From Phycisphaerae bacterium (lineage in GTDB: Bacteria; Planctomycetota; Phycisphaerae; UBA1845; JAFGLZ01): DNA of 64,000 bases. Shown here piece after piece: positions 33,379 through 43,527 of this stretch. Every line of letters starts with the position of its first letter. The first letter of the stretch is position 1. A program made the translations under genes and the position numbers. The notes under the pieces are model-generated. The model made no database searches and was not told where the DNA came from. It was given only the letters and a program-made list of their open reading frames with translations. Location of the stretch: NCBI GenBank assembly GCA_016927755.1, contig JAFGLZ010000155.1, positions 1-64,000 of the forward strand, written 5' to 3'.

Positions 33379-35469
33379 TCAACCGTTTTCGAGAACCTGT
33401 CTGATCTTGCCGATGAGTTCGCTGAACCGGTAGGGTTTCTGGATGAAAGCGGCGGGGCCTTCGTTGGAGAAGCGCTGGACGGCCTCCTGCTCGTTGTATC
33501 CGCTGCTGAGCAGGACGCGGACGTCGGGGCGGATGCGGCGGAGTTCGCGGAGCGCCTCGACGCCGTCCATTCTGGGCATCGTGAGATCCAGCAGCACGCA
33601 TGCGATCTCGCCGGCGCGGGTGTCGAACAGGTCCACCGCCTCTTGCCCGTCGACGGCGGTGAGCACGGTGAATCCCGCCCTCTCGAGGATGCCGCTGCCG
33701 GCCGAACGAACCTCTTCCTCGTCGTCGACCAGGAGGATCGTTCCGCTACCTCGCCACTCGGCAGGGGCGTCGGCCTGTTTCTCGATGGGGGCCGCGGGGG
33801 CCGCGTGAACGGGGAAGAGCGCGCGGAACATGGACCCTTTTCCCGGCTCGCTGGCGATCTCGAGAGTCCCCTGGTGCCCACGAACGATGCCCACGACGGC
33901 GGCCAGCCCCAATCCCCTTCCGGTAAACTTGGTCGTGAAGAACGGCTCGAAGATCCGGGCGCGCGTCTTATCGTCCATGCCGCAGCCGGTGTCCCTCACT
34001 TCGAAGAACACATAGGGGCCGGGCGGCAAGTCGTCCGCGAGATACGTTTGGTTCAGGTATGCGGCGTCGCACTCGATCACGCCCGTGGCGATCGAGATGA
34101 CGCCGTCCGCCGAACCGATGGCCTCGGACGCGTTCGTGATCAAGTTGATGACGACCTGGCGAATCTGGGTCGCGTCCGCCATGACGGACGGGAGCGCGTC
34201 TCCCAGGTGGTAGGCGAGATCCACCTTCTTGGAGATGGAGACGCGCAGGAGGTCGGCCATCTCCCTGATGACCTCGTTCAGATTGACAGGTTCGATCACG
34301 AACCGGCCCCTGCCGGAGTAGGCGAGCATCTGGCGGCAGAGGTCGGCGGCACGGTGGGCGGCGTTCTGGATCTGCCCGATGCTGGATCGCGCCTCGGCCT
34401 GGGGGGCGAGATCCATCATCGCGAGATCGGCGTGCCCGAGGATGCCGGTCAGGAGGTTGTTGAAGTCATGAGCGATTCCTCCGGCCAGGACGCCGAGGCT
34501 CTCGAGCTTCTGGGCGTGTTGGACCTGGAGCTCCAACTGACGCCGCTCCTTCTCGGCCCGTTTGCGCTCCGTGATGTCGAGGTGCGTCCCGCTCGCCCGG
34601 AGGGGCTTGCCCTGTTCGTCCCACTCCATGGCCCTGCCCCGAGCCAGAATCCACTTCCACTGGCCCGACTTGGTCCTCAATCGATACTCGGCCTCATACG
34701 CAGGCACTCGCCCTTCGAAGTGCTCGTTGAGGACCCTCAGGACACCACTCAGATCCTCGGGATGAACTAATCCCTCCCATGCCCTCACATGGGGCTCGAT
34801 CTCGTCCCGCTGAAACCCAAGCATCTCGATCCACCGATCGTCATAGACGACCTCGCCGGTCTTGACGCTCCAATCCCATGATCCGAGCCCCGCCCCCTCG
34901 TGGGCGAGCTCGAGCCGCCGCTGACTCCGAGCCAGGGCCTTGGTGGCCTCTAGCTGCCTCATGCGATCGAGGCCCATCCTGCCGAGCACCCCGGCAAAAT
35001 TCACGAGGAAGTCCTGGATCGGTCCGAGCTTCTCTTTCGGGACGACGGGCACCTCCGACAGCGCCTCGACATAGGCCTGTTCGTCGAACCCGTACTTCCT
35101 CGCCTGCCGGCGGAAGAATGCTTCGTCGGGAGGCTCGAGCAGGAATTGCCCGACGAAGAAGTTGGCGACGTGCTCGCCTTCCAGCACGACGGGGAAGGCG
35201 GCGTCGGTGAGTCCGTTCTGGCAACGGTAAAGACAGCTCCGTTCCTCCCTCAGCTCGTTGGCCATGACGGTGTCGGACTCGAGGCACTTCCGACGGGAAT
35301 CGGGGTTTTGTCGATGGAAGTCAGTGCAGATGCGCTGCCAGCGAGCGCCGACGAGGACCTTTCCCTGAAGGTCGATGATGGCCGAGGCGATTCCGACGGC
35401 CTCGCAGAAGCTGTCCAACAGCCCCTGCATCCGGTCCAGGTCGAGAAGATCGGAAAGCTCGTATTTCAT
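33379..35469 (-). CDS. Hybrid sensor histidine kinase: PocR - PAS - HisKA - HATPase - REC
   Basis: 696 residues, no membrane helices, so cytoplasmic. Residues 5-165 form a PocR ligand-sensing domain (DLDRMQGLLDSFCEAVGIASAI, FFVGQFLLEPPDEAFFRRQARKYGFDE). A PAS domain with PAC tail follows (185-310, ending LDITERKRAE). The dimerisation domain has phosphoacceptor His in GGIAHDFNNLLTGILGHADLA (about residue 344); the ATPase shows N-box NLITNASEAI and G-boxes DTGCGMD and GRGLGLAAV. A C-terminal receiver (about 585-690) has aspartate in CVLLDLTMPRMDG. It senses a small soluble signal, possibly hydrocarbon or diol-like as in other PocR proteins, and passes phosphate to its own REC. No separate response regulator is adjacent. 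Confidence 0.9.
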   Translation of the reverse strand: MKYELSDLLDLDRMQGLLDSFCEAVGIASAIIDLQGKVLVGARWQRICTDFHRQNPDSRRKCLESDTVMANELREERSCLYRCQNGLTDAAFPVVLEGEHVANFFVGQFLLEPPDEAFFRRQARKYGFDEQAYVEALSEVPVVPKEKLGPIQDFLVNFAGVLGRMGLDRMRQLEATKALARSQRRLELAHEGAGLGSWDWSVKTGEVVYDDRWIEMLGFQRDEIEPHVRAWEGLVHPEDLSGVLRVLNEHFEGRVPAYEAEYRLRTKSGQWKWILARGRAMEWDEQGKPLRASGTHLDITERKRAEKERRQLELQVQHAQKLESLGVLAGGIAHDFNNLLTGILGHADLAMMDLAPQAEARSSIGQIQNAAHRAADLCRQMLAYSGRGRFVIEPVNLNEVIREMADLLRVSISKKVDLAYHLGDALPSVMADATQIRQVVINLITNASEAIGSADGVISIATGVIECDAAYLNQTYLADDLPPGPYVFFEVRDTGCGMDDKTRARIFEPFFTTKFTGRGLGLAAVVGIVRGHQGTLEIASEPGKGSMFRALFPVHAAPAAPIEKQADAPAEWRGSGTILLVDDEEEVRSAGSGILERAGFTVLTAVDGQEAVDLFDTRAGEIACVLLDLTMPRMDGVEALRELRRIRPDVRVLLSSGYNEQEAVQRFSNEGPAAFIQKPYRFSELIGKIRQVLENG

Positions 35470-35728
35470 GCCGATATGACTCGCCCGCCAGCAGAGTCAG
35501 GAGGAGGGACGAGCATTACGAGAGGGTTGCCGAATCCCAACTCCCCCCCGAGAAAGGCCATCCGTGGGACGGCATCCATGCCTCGTCCTCCCTGCACCCG
35601 CGCGGGCCTGGTTAAGGTTATCTGAGCTTTAGGTCAACCGGATGTCAAGGCTCCGCCATGGATTAGATGGGATATTACCGAGCGACGCAGGGGGCAATAT
35701 CGGGTGCGACGGCGCGGCCGCTGCTCCT

Positions 35729-38065
35729 CTAATCAGCAATGAAGCCGAGGTACTTTCCCGCATAGTACGCCATAAGCCAGAAGGCCCCGTCGGACTCGGT
35801 CCGACCATCGCCGCCCTCATCGAGTCGCCAGACGTCCTCGCTCCAGTGCTGGACGTATCGGTTCTCGATCGGTATGACGCCGCCGTCGCGGAGGTAGCCG
35901 TGCGAGGGGCGTTCGTCGCTGCTGAACGAGTGCTCATGGTGCGCCAGGATGTCGAGGCGGTGGCTGTTGGTCAGGTGCCAGTTGACGAGGTCCAGGGGCT
36001 GGCCCTCGAGCATGTCGATCGACTCCCGGAGCCAGTCGCCCGTCATCGAATATGCTTCGTTCCAGAAGGGGCGCTTCTCGGGCCTGTAGGATCCGGCGTA
36101 GAGGAAGTTGAAGAAGGGGTTGCGTTCCCGTCGGACGAGCCTCCAGTAGCGATGGAAGGCGTAGGCCATCATGTCCTTGACCTTGGGGTCGGTCTCGTAG
36201 CGTAAGAGGGTGAAGAATCGCATGATGGTCATCTCGTCATCGGACTGGTTGCCCGTTCCGGGGCCGTCGTGGATCTTGCAGCCTATGAAGGCGTTGATGG
36301 CGTAGCCGTGCTTGGCGACGAGCTCTTGCCGGGCTCGGGCATACTTTTCGTCGCCGGAGACGTGCTGGGCGATGGCCAGGTAGGAGAGGATGCCGAGGGA
36401 GTTCATTCCGCGCTCTTCCCAGCAGTGGGGGTCGTGGTTTAGATCGTGGGGCCCGAAGTAGGCCCAGCGTGTGCGCTGGCCGTCCCAATCCACGAGGCCG
36501 TAACGGTTCCGCATGAGGTGGTCGGTCGTGTCGCAGATGACCTTCCGCACGCGCGCCTTCTCGGCCTCATCCTCGGCGACCAGGTCGTAGTAGAGGGCGT
36601 TCATGAAATAGTGCCCGTCGAGCTCGTCGGAGCTGGTGTCGCACTTCCAGTACCACTTGCCGTCGGCGCTCTTGGGCCAGCGGGGGTAGATGACCTTCCA
36701 GAGGGGGTCGTCGCCCTCTCTTCGTTTTCGGTCGGCGTCCTCGGAGTGCCCGTCGTTGGGGTTTCTGCCGTCGGTGGGGAGGATGGATCTGGCGGGGAAT
36801 CCTCGCTGGACGGTCTTCTCACCTCCTTGAGTCACGTCGCAGAGGAACTTGAGGGCCTCGAAGGCGGCCTTGGCTCGTCGCTTTGCCGCGGGGTCCTTCG
36901 TGGCGCCGTAGGCGAAGCACTCGCCGGCGCCGTACATGCCGGTCCAGAGGCCGTCGTTGTCGCTGTCCTCATTGACGACCTTGGTCACGTCGCCCGGCAC
37001 TTCGAGATGGCACTCGAGGACGAAGCCATAGGGGGTGCGGCGGTGGCGCTTGTCGATGATGTCCTCGAAGTACTTGGCCTTCTCGGCGAGCGTCATCGTA
37101 CGGAATCCGATCCTGCCGACGCCCTTCGGGGTAGCGAACCAGGCACTGCCTTTTCCGTCGACGGCCACGCCGGCGATGGCGTCATCGGGCAGCCATCGAC
37201 GCCCCTGCCGGTAGTGCCACTTCTTGCCGTCGTAGCGGATCGCTCCGAGCTTTGTGCCGAACCAGACGGCGTCCGGACCGGCGGCGACGCAGGTGAAGTT
37301 GTTGTACGGCAGGCCCTCCAGCCCGGTGAAGAGGCTCCACTTGCCGGCATCGAGGCAGCCGGCGCCCTGGGGGCTGCAGAACCACAACCGACCCGCGCCG
37401 TCGAATGCGACGCCGCGAGCGTCGTGAACGGCCCAACTGTATCTGCCGTCCGCCGGGAGCAGTCGAGACCAACCGCCCTGCCGCTTGACGAAGAGCCCCG
37501 CTCGAGCGGCGACGGCGACCTGTCCGTCGGGGGCGAGCGCTATCTGACGGATCTCGGTGCTCTGTGGGAGCAGCGGGAGGAGGTCGGCCTCGGGTCCGAG
37601 ACGACCGTCGGCGAATCTGAACAGCCCGTCGGGTCCGCCGACCCAGACGTCCTGACCACGCGCTGCCATCGTGATCGACGAGGCCGGCAGGCCATCGCAC
37701 AACCGGCGAACGTCATCGGCCACGATGCCGTACAGCGCGGATTTCGCGACGGCGTAGGTCGTCTGGCCGGACGTGGCGACGAGGGTCACGGGTCCGGGGG
37801 TGACGTTCTTGACCGAGATCCACTGATGACCGTCGTATCGGCAGAGCCCCGCGCCCGTGGCGGCATAGACGGTTCCATCCGGGGCGACGGCCACGTCGCG
37901 GACGTTGTCGTCGGCCAGACCGTCGGCCTTGGTGAAGACCTCTCGGATCTCCTGCGAAAAGGCACCAACCTTGACGGCCGGGACGTTCGAAGCGGCCCGT
38001 GTGATCCGGCCGACCATGGCCGCGCAGGCGATTGAGACGAAGATCCAACCCTTGGGTCGGTGCAT
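35729..38065 (-). CDS. Exported propeller - alpha/alpha-barrel fusion protein
   Basis: About 778 residues. Two ATGs six bases apart compete; the second (38065) is preferred because GGAGGA ends six bases before it and abuts the first. A signal peptide is followed by a propeller of two-component-regulator type (residues about 45-330: VRDVAVAPDGTVYAATGAGLCRYDG, GVAFDGAGRLWFCSPQGAG, GVAVDGKGSAWFATPKGVGRI). Residues about 340-778 are an all-helical domain resembling (alpha/alpha)6 barrels of glycan-active enzymes (DNDGLWTGMYGAGECFAYGATKD, SDELDGHYFMNALYYDLVAED, GMNSLGILSYLAIAQHVSGDEKY). The pairing looks like a substrate-binding propeller attached to a hydrolase or lyase. The exact enzyme family is not recognised. 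Confidence 0.7.
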   Translation of the reverse strand: MHRPKGWIFVSIACAAMVGRITRAASNVPAVKVGAFSQEIREVFTKADGLADDNVRDVAVAPDGTVYAATGAGLCRYDGHQWISVKNVTPGPVTLVATSGQTTYAVAKSALYGIVADDVRRLCDGLPASSITMAARGQDVWVGGPDGLFRFADGRLGPEADLLPLLPQSTEIRQIALAPDGQVAVAARAGLFVKRQGGWSRLLPADGRYSWAVHDARGVAFDGAGRLWFCSPQGAGCLDAGKWSLFTGLEGLPYNNFTCVAAGPDAVWFGTKLGAIRYDGKKWHYRQGRRWLPDDAIAGVAVDGKGSAWFATPKGVGRIGFRTMTLAEKAKYFEDIIDKRHRRTPYGFVLECHLEVPGDVTKVVNEDSDNDGLWTGMYGAGECFAYGATKDPAAKRRAKAAFEALKFLCDVTQGGEKTVQRGFPARSILPTDGRNPNDGHSEDADRKRREGDDPLWKVIYPRWPKSADGKWYWKCDTSSDELDGHYFMNALYYDLVAEDEAEKARVRKVICDTTDHLMRNRYGLVDWDGQRTRWAYFGPHDLNHDPHCWEERGMNSLGILSYLAIAQHVSGDEKYARARQELVAKHGYAINAFIGCKIHDGPGTGNQSDDEMTIMRFFTLLRYETDPKVKDMMAYAFHRYWRLVRRERNPFFNFLYAGSYRPEKRPFWNEAYSMTGDWLRESIDMLEGQPLDLVNWHLTNSHRLDILAHHEHSFSSDERPSHGYLRDGGVIPIENRYVQHWSEDVWRLDEGGDGRTESDGAFWLMAYYAGKYLGFIAD

Positions 38066-38439
38066 AGACATTCCTCCGCGTCGTTGAAGTTCGGGACTGG
38101 CGGACTACACTCATCGTCGGTCAGGTTCGCCGGCCCTCGGAAGCACGATATCATAGCCGACGATTCGCGGCCTTGTCTCCCCGGCGACGGGGCTCACCGG
38201 GCACGGACCGTATTGTGGCGTTCATGATCTGGACAGGAACGAGAAACATGACATACTGGCGTGCCTGAGGATCGGAACGCAGGCGATCGCCCGTGGCGCG
38301 GGGTATCGCGATGGCGGCTGGACGGGTCGTGCGGCAAGCTTCCCGGCGCGGCATGAATGCCGCGGCTCGGAGACGTGGTCGCACAGTGGGCGGAAGGCGC
38401 CGCGGGGTTGGCGTGGGTTTGGAGGAAGGAGACAACACG
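38066..38439. other. Divergent intergenic region
   Basis: About 370 bases between divergently transcribed secreted-protein genes. It should carry both promoters; none is clear by eye. No gene is supported. Confidence 0.5.
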
Positions 38440-39660
38440 ATGAGACGTCTGATGGGAGGTTTGGCGATGCTTTGTCTGGCAATGGCGGTGACGGGGTCCG
38501 GCGGTCCGCTGAAGGCGGCCACGTTCGGCGACGACCTGGGCTTCCTCGAGAAGCACACGGACGTGATCGTGCTCAAGTCGGGCAAGGCACAGGTGGCGGT
38601 CGTCCCGTCGTATCAGGGACGGGTCATGACGAGCGCCGCCGACGGGGCAGGCGGGTTGAGCTTCGGGTGGATCAATCGTGAGCTCATCGCCTCCGGCAAG
38701 ACCGTGCCGCACATCAACCCCTGGGGCGGCGAGGACCGGTTCTGGCTGGGGCCCGAGGGCGGGCAGTTCGCGATCTTCTTCAAGAAGGGCGACGCGTTCG
38801 ACCTGAAGCACTGGCAGACGCCCGCCATCATCGACACCGACCCGTTCAAGGTGGTGGACAAGAAGGCGGACCGCGCGACGTTCTCGGCCCGGGCCAAGCT
38901 GACGAACTACTCCGGCACGGCGTTCGAGGTGGGCATCGAGCGGACCGTCGCGCTGCTAAGGAAGGACCAGGCGGAAAAGGCGCTGGGGCTGGACATCCCG
39001 AACAGCTTGAAGATGGTGGTCTACGAGTCGGACAACAAGATCACCAACAAGGGCCAGGAGGCGTGGAAGAAGGAGACGGGTCTGCTGTCGATCTGGATCC
39101 TGGGCATGTTCAATCCGTCGCCGAAGACGACGATCGTGATCCCCTTCGCGGCGGGGCCAGAGGGGACGCTAGGGCCAAAGGTGAACGACGCGTACTTCGG
39201 GAAGGTCCCGGCCGAGCGCCTCATCGTCAAGGACGACGTTCTCTACTTCAGCGGCGACGGGCGATACCGCAGCAAGATCGGCCTGACACCGCAGCGGGCC
39301 AAGCCCGTGGCGGGCAGCTATGACGCGGTCAGCAAGGTGCTCACGATCGTGCAGTACACCAAGCCCGAGGGCGCTACCGACTACGTGAACTCCATGTGGG
39401 AGCTGCAGGACAAGCCGTACGCGGGGGACGTGGTGAACTCGTACAACGACGGTCCGCCCGAGCCGGGCAAGAAGCCGCTGGGCCCGTTCTACGAGTTAGA
39501 GACGTCCTCGCCGGCGGCGGCGCTAAAGCCCGGTGAGTCCATCTCACACATGCACCGGACGTTCCACCTGCAGGGGAGCGAGCAGGACCTCGACGCCATC
39601 GCCAAGGCGACGTTGGGCGCGGGCATCGAGGAGATCAAGGGCACGTTCGGGTCGAAGTAG
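38440..39660 (+). CDS. Secreted DUF6786 family protein
   Basis: 406 residues from an ATG with GGAGGAAGGA 9-10 bases upstream; a longer open frame is not supported. Signal peptide (LMGGLAMLCLAMAVTGSGG), then one domain with family-typical text: DLGFLEKHTDVIVLKSGKAQVAVVPSYQGRVMTS, GLSFGWINRELIASGK and NPWGGEDRFWLGPEGGQF. This matches the planctomycete and Bacteroidota DUF6786 family, probably a galactose-mutarotase-like beta-sandwich; the recognition is from memory of the family pattern. Role unknown, likely periplasmic carbohydrate related. A strong hairpin lies just past its stop. Confidence 0.78.
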   Translation: MRRLMGGLAMLCLAMAVTGSGGPLKAATFGDDLGFLEKHTDVIVLKSGKAQVAVVPSYQGRVMTSAADGAGGLSFGWINRELIASGKTVPHINPWGGEDRFWLGPEGGQFAIFFKKGDAFDLKHWQTPAIIDTDPFKVVDKKADRATFSARAKLTNYSGTAFEVGIERTVALLRKDQAEKALGLDIPNSLKMVVYESDNKITNKGQEAWKKETGLLSIWILGMFNPSPKTTIVIPFAAGPEGTLGPKVNDAYFGKVPAERLIVKDDVLYFSGDGRYRSKIGLTPQRAKPVAGSYDAVSKVLTIVQYTKPEGATDYVNSMWELQDKPYAGDVVNSYNDGPPEPGKKPLGPFYELETSSPAAALKPGESISHMHRTFHLQGSEQDLDAIAKATLGAGIEEIKGTFGSK

Positions 39661-39696
39661 GACCGGGTGACTCCCGGCCAGGCCTCGTCGGCAATC

Positions 39697-39752
39697 ACGG
39701 GCAGGTTTCGGCGATCGCGCGGAGCGATTGCCGGAGCCTGCCCGTTTGTATT
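39697..39752 (+). terminator. Intergenic terminator between convergent genes
   Basis: Outer stem acgggcagg / cctgcccgt (39697-39705 with 39737-39745) enclosing an inner stem ggcgatcgc / gcgattgcc around gcgga. It is followed by ttgtatt on the plus strand. It lies between the convergent DUF6786 and GH5 genes and may act in both directions. Confidence 0.7.
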
Positions 39753-39776
39753 GCGTCGCGGAGCTCGGTCTTCCGC

Positions 39777-41321
39777 TCACCGCGCCGGCCTCGATCGAGG
39801 CGCCCCCGGCTTCCAGTCGATGCGGAGTCGCTGGCGATCCCCGCCGCTTGGGTTTCGGTGTTGGACGCGCGTCGCGCCGGGCTTGAAGTCCGCTTTCCGC
39901 CCGTTGACGGTGAGCCGCACCCCCTGGAGATCCGGCGGAACGAAAACGACCGTCGGCGCTTCGCACGCGGTCGGTTCGTAGCTCAGCTCGAACGACCCGT
40001 CGCCCCAGCTCATCTCCGGGTTCCGCCCGGCGATCCGCTGGGCGTAGACCATGACGAGGCAATCGAGTCTGTCATTCGGGGAGCCGTCGTTGTCGAGGAC
40101 GCCGAAGCTACAGTGCTGCTGCCGATCGTAGGACCAGTAGGTCCATCCCAGGTGATAGCGATTCATCAGGCCCAGGAAGTCGCGCAGGTAGTCGCGGCGA
40201 CCCACGACGACCGCCGGCAGGCCGAACTCCGTGAAGACCATGGGCGTGCCGAATCGAAGGGCCTCGGCGACCTTCACTCGAATGGCCGACTGCATCAATC
40301 GCCTGCTCATCGGGGAGTAGGGCCCACCCTCGTGGCAGACGGGATCGTAGTAGTGCGGAGCATAGACGCAGGCGTCATCGGGCTCGAGCCGGAGCTGCGT
40401 CGGCAGCCCGGCGCTCGTGTAGATCATCGGCTCGAAGAACAAGCGGATCTTGAAGCCGTTGCGACGTCTCATGGCCTGGACGTCCTCGTAGAAGCGCGGC
40501 AGCACGTCCGTCTCGAAGTCGGATCCGGAGCACGGATGCGGCTCGTTGATGACGTCCACGCCGATGACGTTCTCGAGCGATTCCACCTTTCGGAGGAGGT
40601 GCTCGAGCATGGCGACGTACCGGGCTTTCAGGTCTTCACTCCGCCAGAAGTGATCGTATGCGGCCCGCACGGCGGGGTCGAAGTAGTTCATGTTCCAGGG
40701 GCGCCGCAGCTTGAACGCGTGCCCACCGTCGTTGACGGTCCAGTCGGGGAATCCGTTCCCGGAGAATCGTCGGGCGTAGAGGTCTTGATGCACGTCGAGC
40801 AAGACGTCAATGCCCAGTTCCCGCAACCAGCGAAGCCGCCTGAGCGTCTGGGAAATGTACTCGCGGTCGTAGCGTCCCCGCTCGGGCTCGATGGCCTCCC
40901 AGAAGACGAGGTAACGGACGAGGTTGAACCCCCAGTCACGCAGACGGGCGAAGTCCTCGCGTCGTTGCCACGGAAGGAAGCCCTTGTCGCTCTTGGACGT
41001 GTTGGAGACGTTGAGCCCGTGATAGATGACGATTCGGCCATGAGCATCGAGGAGCGGCGTCGGTCGTTCCGTCGGTGATTCCCGTCGAGCGAGCGCGTCT
41101 CCAGCTTGCTCGACGGCGTCACCTGCTTCCGCGCGCAGGCCCGGACAGGAGAAGGCCAGGGCGACAAGGAAAGCAGATACTGAGAAGGGGTGGTTGTCTG
41201 GGAAACGTTGGCGCCAGTGCCCCGCCGCCGCCCACCGCGGGTTAAATACCCGCACCCCGGCGGCGCGGAATCTCGCGCGGCGATTCGGCGCGAAGACGAT
41301 CCCCGTCGAGCTTGGCCTCAT
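39777..41321 (-). CDS. GH5 family endoglucanase/endoglycoceramidase-like glycoside hydrolase
   Basis: 514 residues. The start ATG has GGAGG seven bases upstream, although it gives an unusually long basic N-terminal region before the export helix (FSVSAFLVALAFSCPGLRAEA, about residues 46-66). The GH5 barrel begins at IVIYHGLNVSNTSK; acid/base glutamate is in GVDVINEPHP and the nucleophile glutamate in MVFTEFGLPAV. The C-terminal beta-sandwich (SFELSYEPTACEAPTVVFVPPD) resembles the extra domain of endoglycoceramidases. It should hydrolyse beta-glycosidic bonds outside the cytoplasm; glucan or glycolipid substrates cannot be told apart here. Confidence 0.87.
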   Translation of the reverse strand: MRPSSTGIVFAPNRRARFRAAGVRVFNPRWAAAGHWRQRFPDNHPFSVSAFLVALAFSCPGLRAEAGDAVEQAGDALARRESPTERPTPLLDAHGRIVIYHGLNVSNTSKSDKGFLPWQRREDFARLRDWGFNLVRYLVFWEAIEPERGRYDREYISQTLRRLRWLRELGIDVLLDVHQDLYARRFSGNGFPDWTVNDGGHAFKLRRPWNMNYFDPAVRAAYDHFWRSEDLKARYVAMLEHLLRKVESLENVIGVDVINEPHPCSGSDFETDVLPRFYEDVQAMRRRNGFKIRLFFEPMIYTSAGLPTQLRLEPDDACVYAPHYYDPVCHEGGPYSPMSRRLMQSAIRVKVAEALRFGTPMVFTEFGLPAVVVGRRDYLRDFLGLMNRYHLGWTYWSYDRQQHCSFGVLDNDGSPNDRLDCLVMVYAQRIAGRNPEMSWGDGSFELSYEPTACEAPTVVFVPPDLQGVRLTVNGRKADFKPGATRVQHRNPSGGDRQRLRIDWKPGAPRSRPAR

Positions 41322-41701
41322 GTCGTGCCTCCCTGGACGCTTCGATTATGGTAGCGTCCGCGAAGCGCTTCAAGAATGGGGCGAGGATCCCCAACCGTCG
41401 ATGGGACAGAGGCCCCAAGACGCGGCATCCGAGCCAGTCGGCCAGGACGTCATCTCGCAGGTTGTTAGCACCACGATTGTCCCTTCTGGTATGATGAGAT
41501 TGGCTGGGCGTCCGTGACCCGCCTAGCGTGGCACGTCGCGGCGAGTTGAGGCGATCATTCTCGTCGTCGGGCCCGAGGAGATACGCGGACGCCTATCCGA
41601 GGGGGATGGCATTTCTGATCGGCCCGCTGAGGCGAAGAGGCCTTTCACACGTCGAGGTCGGCTTGGGTGTCCAGGCGGACGAACTCCGTCGAGATGAGCG
41701 G
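41322..41701. other. Divergent intergenic region
   Basis: About 380 bases between the GH5 gene (minus) and the REC-kinase gene (plus). Part of it is an open frame continuous with the kinase but without family resemblance. No clear promoter is visible. Confidence 0.5.
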
Positions 41702-43321
41702 ATGCAAAGGCCTTTGAACGTACTGATCGTCGAGGACTCCGAGGACGACGCCATGATCGTTCTTCGCGAGCTCCGTCGAGGGGGATTCGACCCGACCTGG
41801 CGGCGAGTCGACTCGGCCTCGTCGCTGGGCGCGGCGATGGTCGACGGTCGGTGGGACCTGATCGTCGCGGACTACAACATGCCGGGATTCGACGCGATCC
41901 GGGCGCTCGAGCAGGTCCGTGCCCAGAGCCCGGACTTGCCCTTCATCATCGTCTCGGGGGCGATCGGCGAGGACGTCGCGGTCGAGGCGATGCGCGCCGG
42001 CGCCAACGACTACGTCATGAAGGAGCGTCTGGGTCGACTGGTCCCGGCGGTCGAGCGGGAACTGCGTGAGGCGGAGACACGACGTCAAAGCAGGCGGGCC
42101 GAGGCCGAGAGGGCGGAGCTGGAAGGCCAGCTTCGCCGGTCGCAGCGCATGGAGTCGATCGGCCGGCTGGCCGGAGGGATTGCCCACGATTTCAACAATC
42201 TTCTGTCTCCCATCCTCGGGTATGCGGACATCGCACTCATGGACCTTGCCCCGGATCATCCTCTGTACACGGCTCTGATGCAGATACGCGGGGCGGCGGA
42301 ACGGGCCAGGGGGCTGACTCGGCAACTCCTGGCTTTTGGCCGCAAACAGATGCTCGAGGTCAAGGTGATCGATCTCGGGGAGCTGGTATCCGGCTTCGAG
42401 CGGATGCTGAGGAGAACGATCCGTGAGGACATCACGATCGAGCTTCGCATCGACGCCAAGGGCGGCTGTGTGTTTGCCGATCCTTCTCAGATCGAGCAGG
42501 TGCTCATGAATCTGGCGGTCAACGCCCAGGACGCCATGCCGAACGGAGGGAAGCTGGTCATCGAGACGGGCACCGCGACGCTGACCGAGGATGACGTCCG
42601 GACGCACGCGGGCGCCAAGTGTGGGTCCTACATCGTCTTGTCGGCCCTTGACACCGGCTGCGGGATGGACGCGCCGACGCAGGAACGCATCTTCGAGCCG
42701 TTCTTCACGACGAAGCCGCCTGGCCAGGGCACGGGCTTGGGCCTATCGACCGTCTACGGAATCGTCAAGCAACACGGGGGCCATATCCGCTTCGAAAGCC
42801 GGCCCGAATCGGGCACGGTATTCCGGGTCTTCCTCCCGCAAGCGGAGGGCCCACCCGAGCATCTGGCCGCCCCGTCGGTGAGCCAGCCCGGGAAGCGGGG
42901 TAATGAGACCGTATTGGTCGTGGAGGACGACGAAAGCGTTCGAGGGCTTGTTCATCAGATGCTCAGGTCGCACGGTTACGACGTGCACACGGCCGGGACT
43001 CCCGAGGAAGCGTTTCGATTCGTGGCGCGATCCGACAGGCCGCCTGACCTCCTGCTGACCGACGTCATCATGCCGGAGATGAACGGCCCCGAGCTTTACG
43101 AGACGTTGGCGAAATCGCGACCGGAGCTGGCCGTGCTTTACATGTCCGGGTACAGCGACGAGGTCATCGCCCACCATGGCGGCATCCGGCGAGGGATCCA
43201 TCTTCTGGCCAAACCGTTTTCAGTAGAGACACTTACGAACAAGGTCAGAGAAGTGTTGGACGGTCGAGCCGGGAGCGGGCACGCCGGGGAGGTTCCGGAT
43301 CGAGGGGACGCCGTCGTGTAG
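41702..43321 (+). CDS. Hybrid histidine kinase: REC - HisKA - HATPase - REC
   Basis: About 539 residues from ATG MQRPLNVL. No membrane helices. N-terminal receiver (5-125; LNVLIVEDSEDDAM, phosphoacceptor aspartate in LIVADYNMPGFD), a short coiled coil, the kinase dimerisation domain with His in GGIAHDFNNLLSPILGYADIA (about residue 160), ATPase with NLAVNAQDAM, DTGCGMD and GTGLGLSTV, and a second receiver (about 405-525; LLLTDVIMPEMNG). The N-terminal receiver is closely similar to that of the next kinase gene, so the two appear to be paralogues. Probably both receives phosphate from another kinase and signals through its own C-terminal REC. Confidence 0.9.
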   Translation: MQRPLNVLIVEDSEDDAMIVLRELRRGGFDPTWRRVDSASSLGAAMVDGRWDLIVADYNMPGFDAIRALEQVRAQSPDLPFIIVSGAIGEDVAVEAMRAGANDYVMKERLGRLVPAVERELREAETRRQSRRAEAERAELEGQLRRSQRMESIGRLAGGIAHDFNNLLSPILGYADIALMDLAPDHPLYTALMQIRGAAERARGLTRQLLAFGRKQMLEVKVIDLGELVSGFERMLRRTIREDITIELRIDAKGGCVFADPSQIEQVLMNLAVNAQDAMPNGGKLVIETGTATLTEDDVRTHAGAKCGSYIVLSALDTGCGMDAPTQERIFEPFFTTKPPGQGTGLGLSTVYGIVKQHGGHIRFESRPESGTVFRVFLPQAEGPPEHLAAPSVSQPGKRGNETVLVVEDDESVRGLVHQMLRSHGYDVHTAGTPEEAFRFVARSDRPPDLLLTDVIMPEMNGPELYETLAKSRPELAVLYMSGYSDEVIAHHGGIRRGIHLLAKPFSVETLTNKVREVLDGRAGSGHAGEVPDRGDAVV

Positions 43322-43527
43322 ACGCATCACCCGATCCGGAATATGATTGAGACAGGAGATTGCGACACGGCGGGGTGGATCTGCTGATCCTGGGGTTCGG
43401 CGTGCCGGAGAGGGATCGGAGGAGACGTTCCAAACAAGTCTGGGGGTGGGATCGTGTGTGCGAGTGCGCGTCTCTGGAGGGGAATCGCGGGTTACAGCAC
43501 TGTTGATTGGCTAGATTGAGGTCGTTG

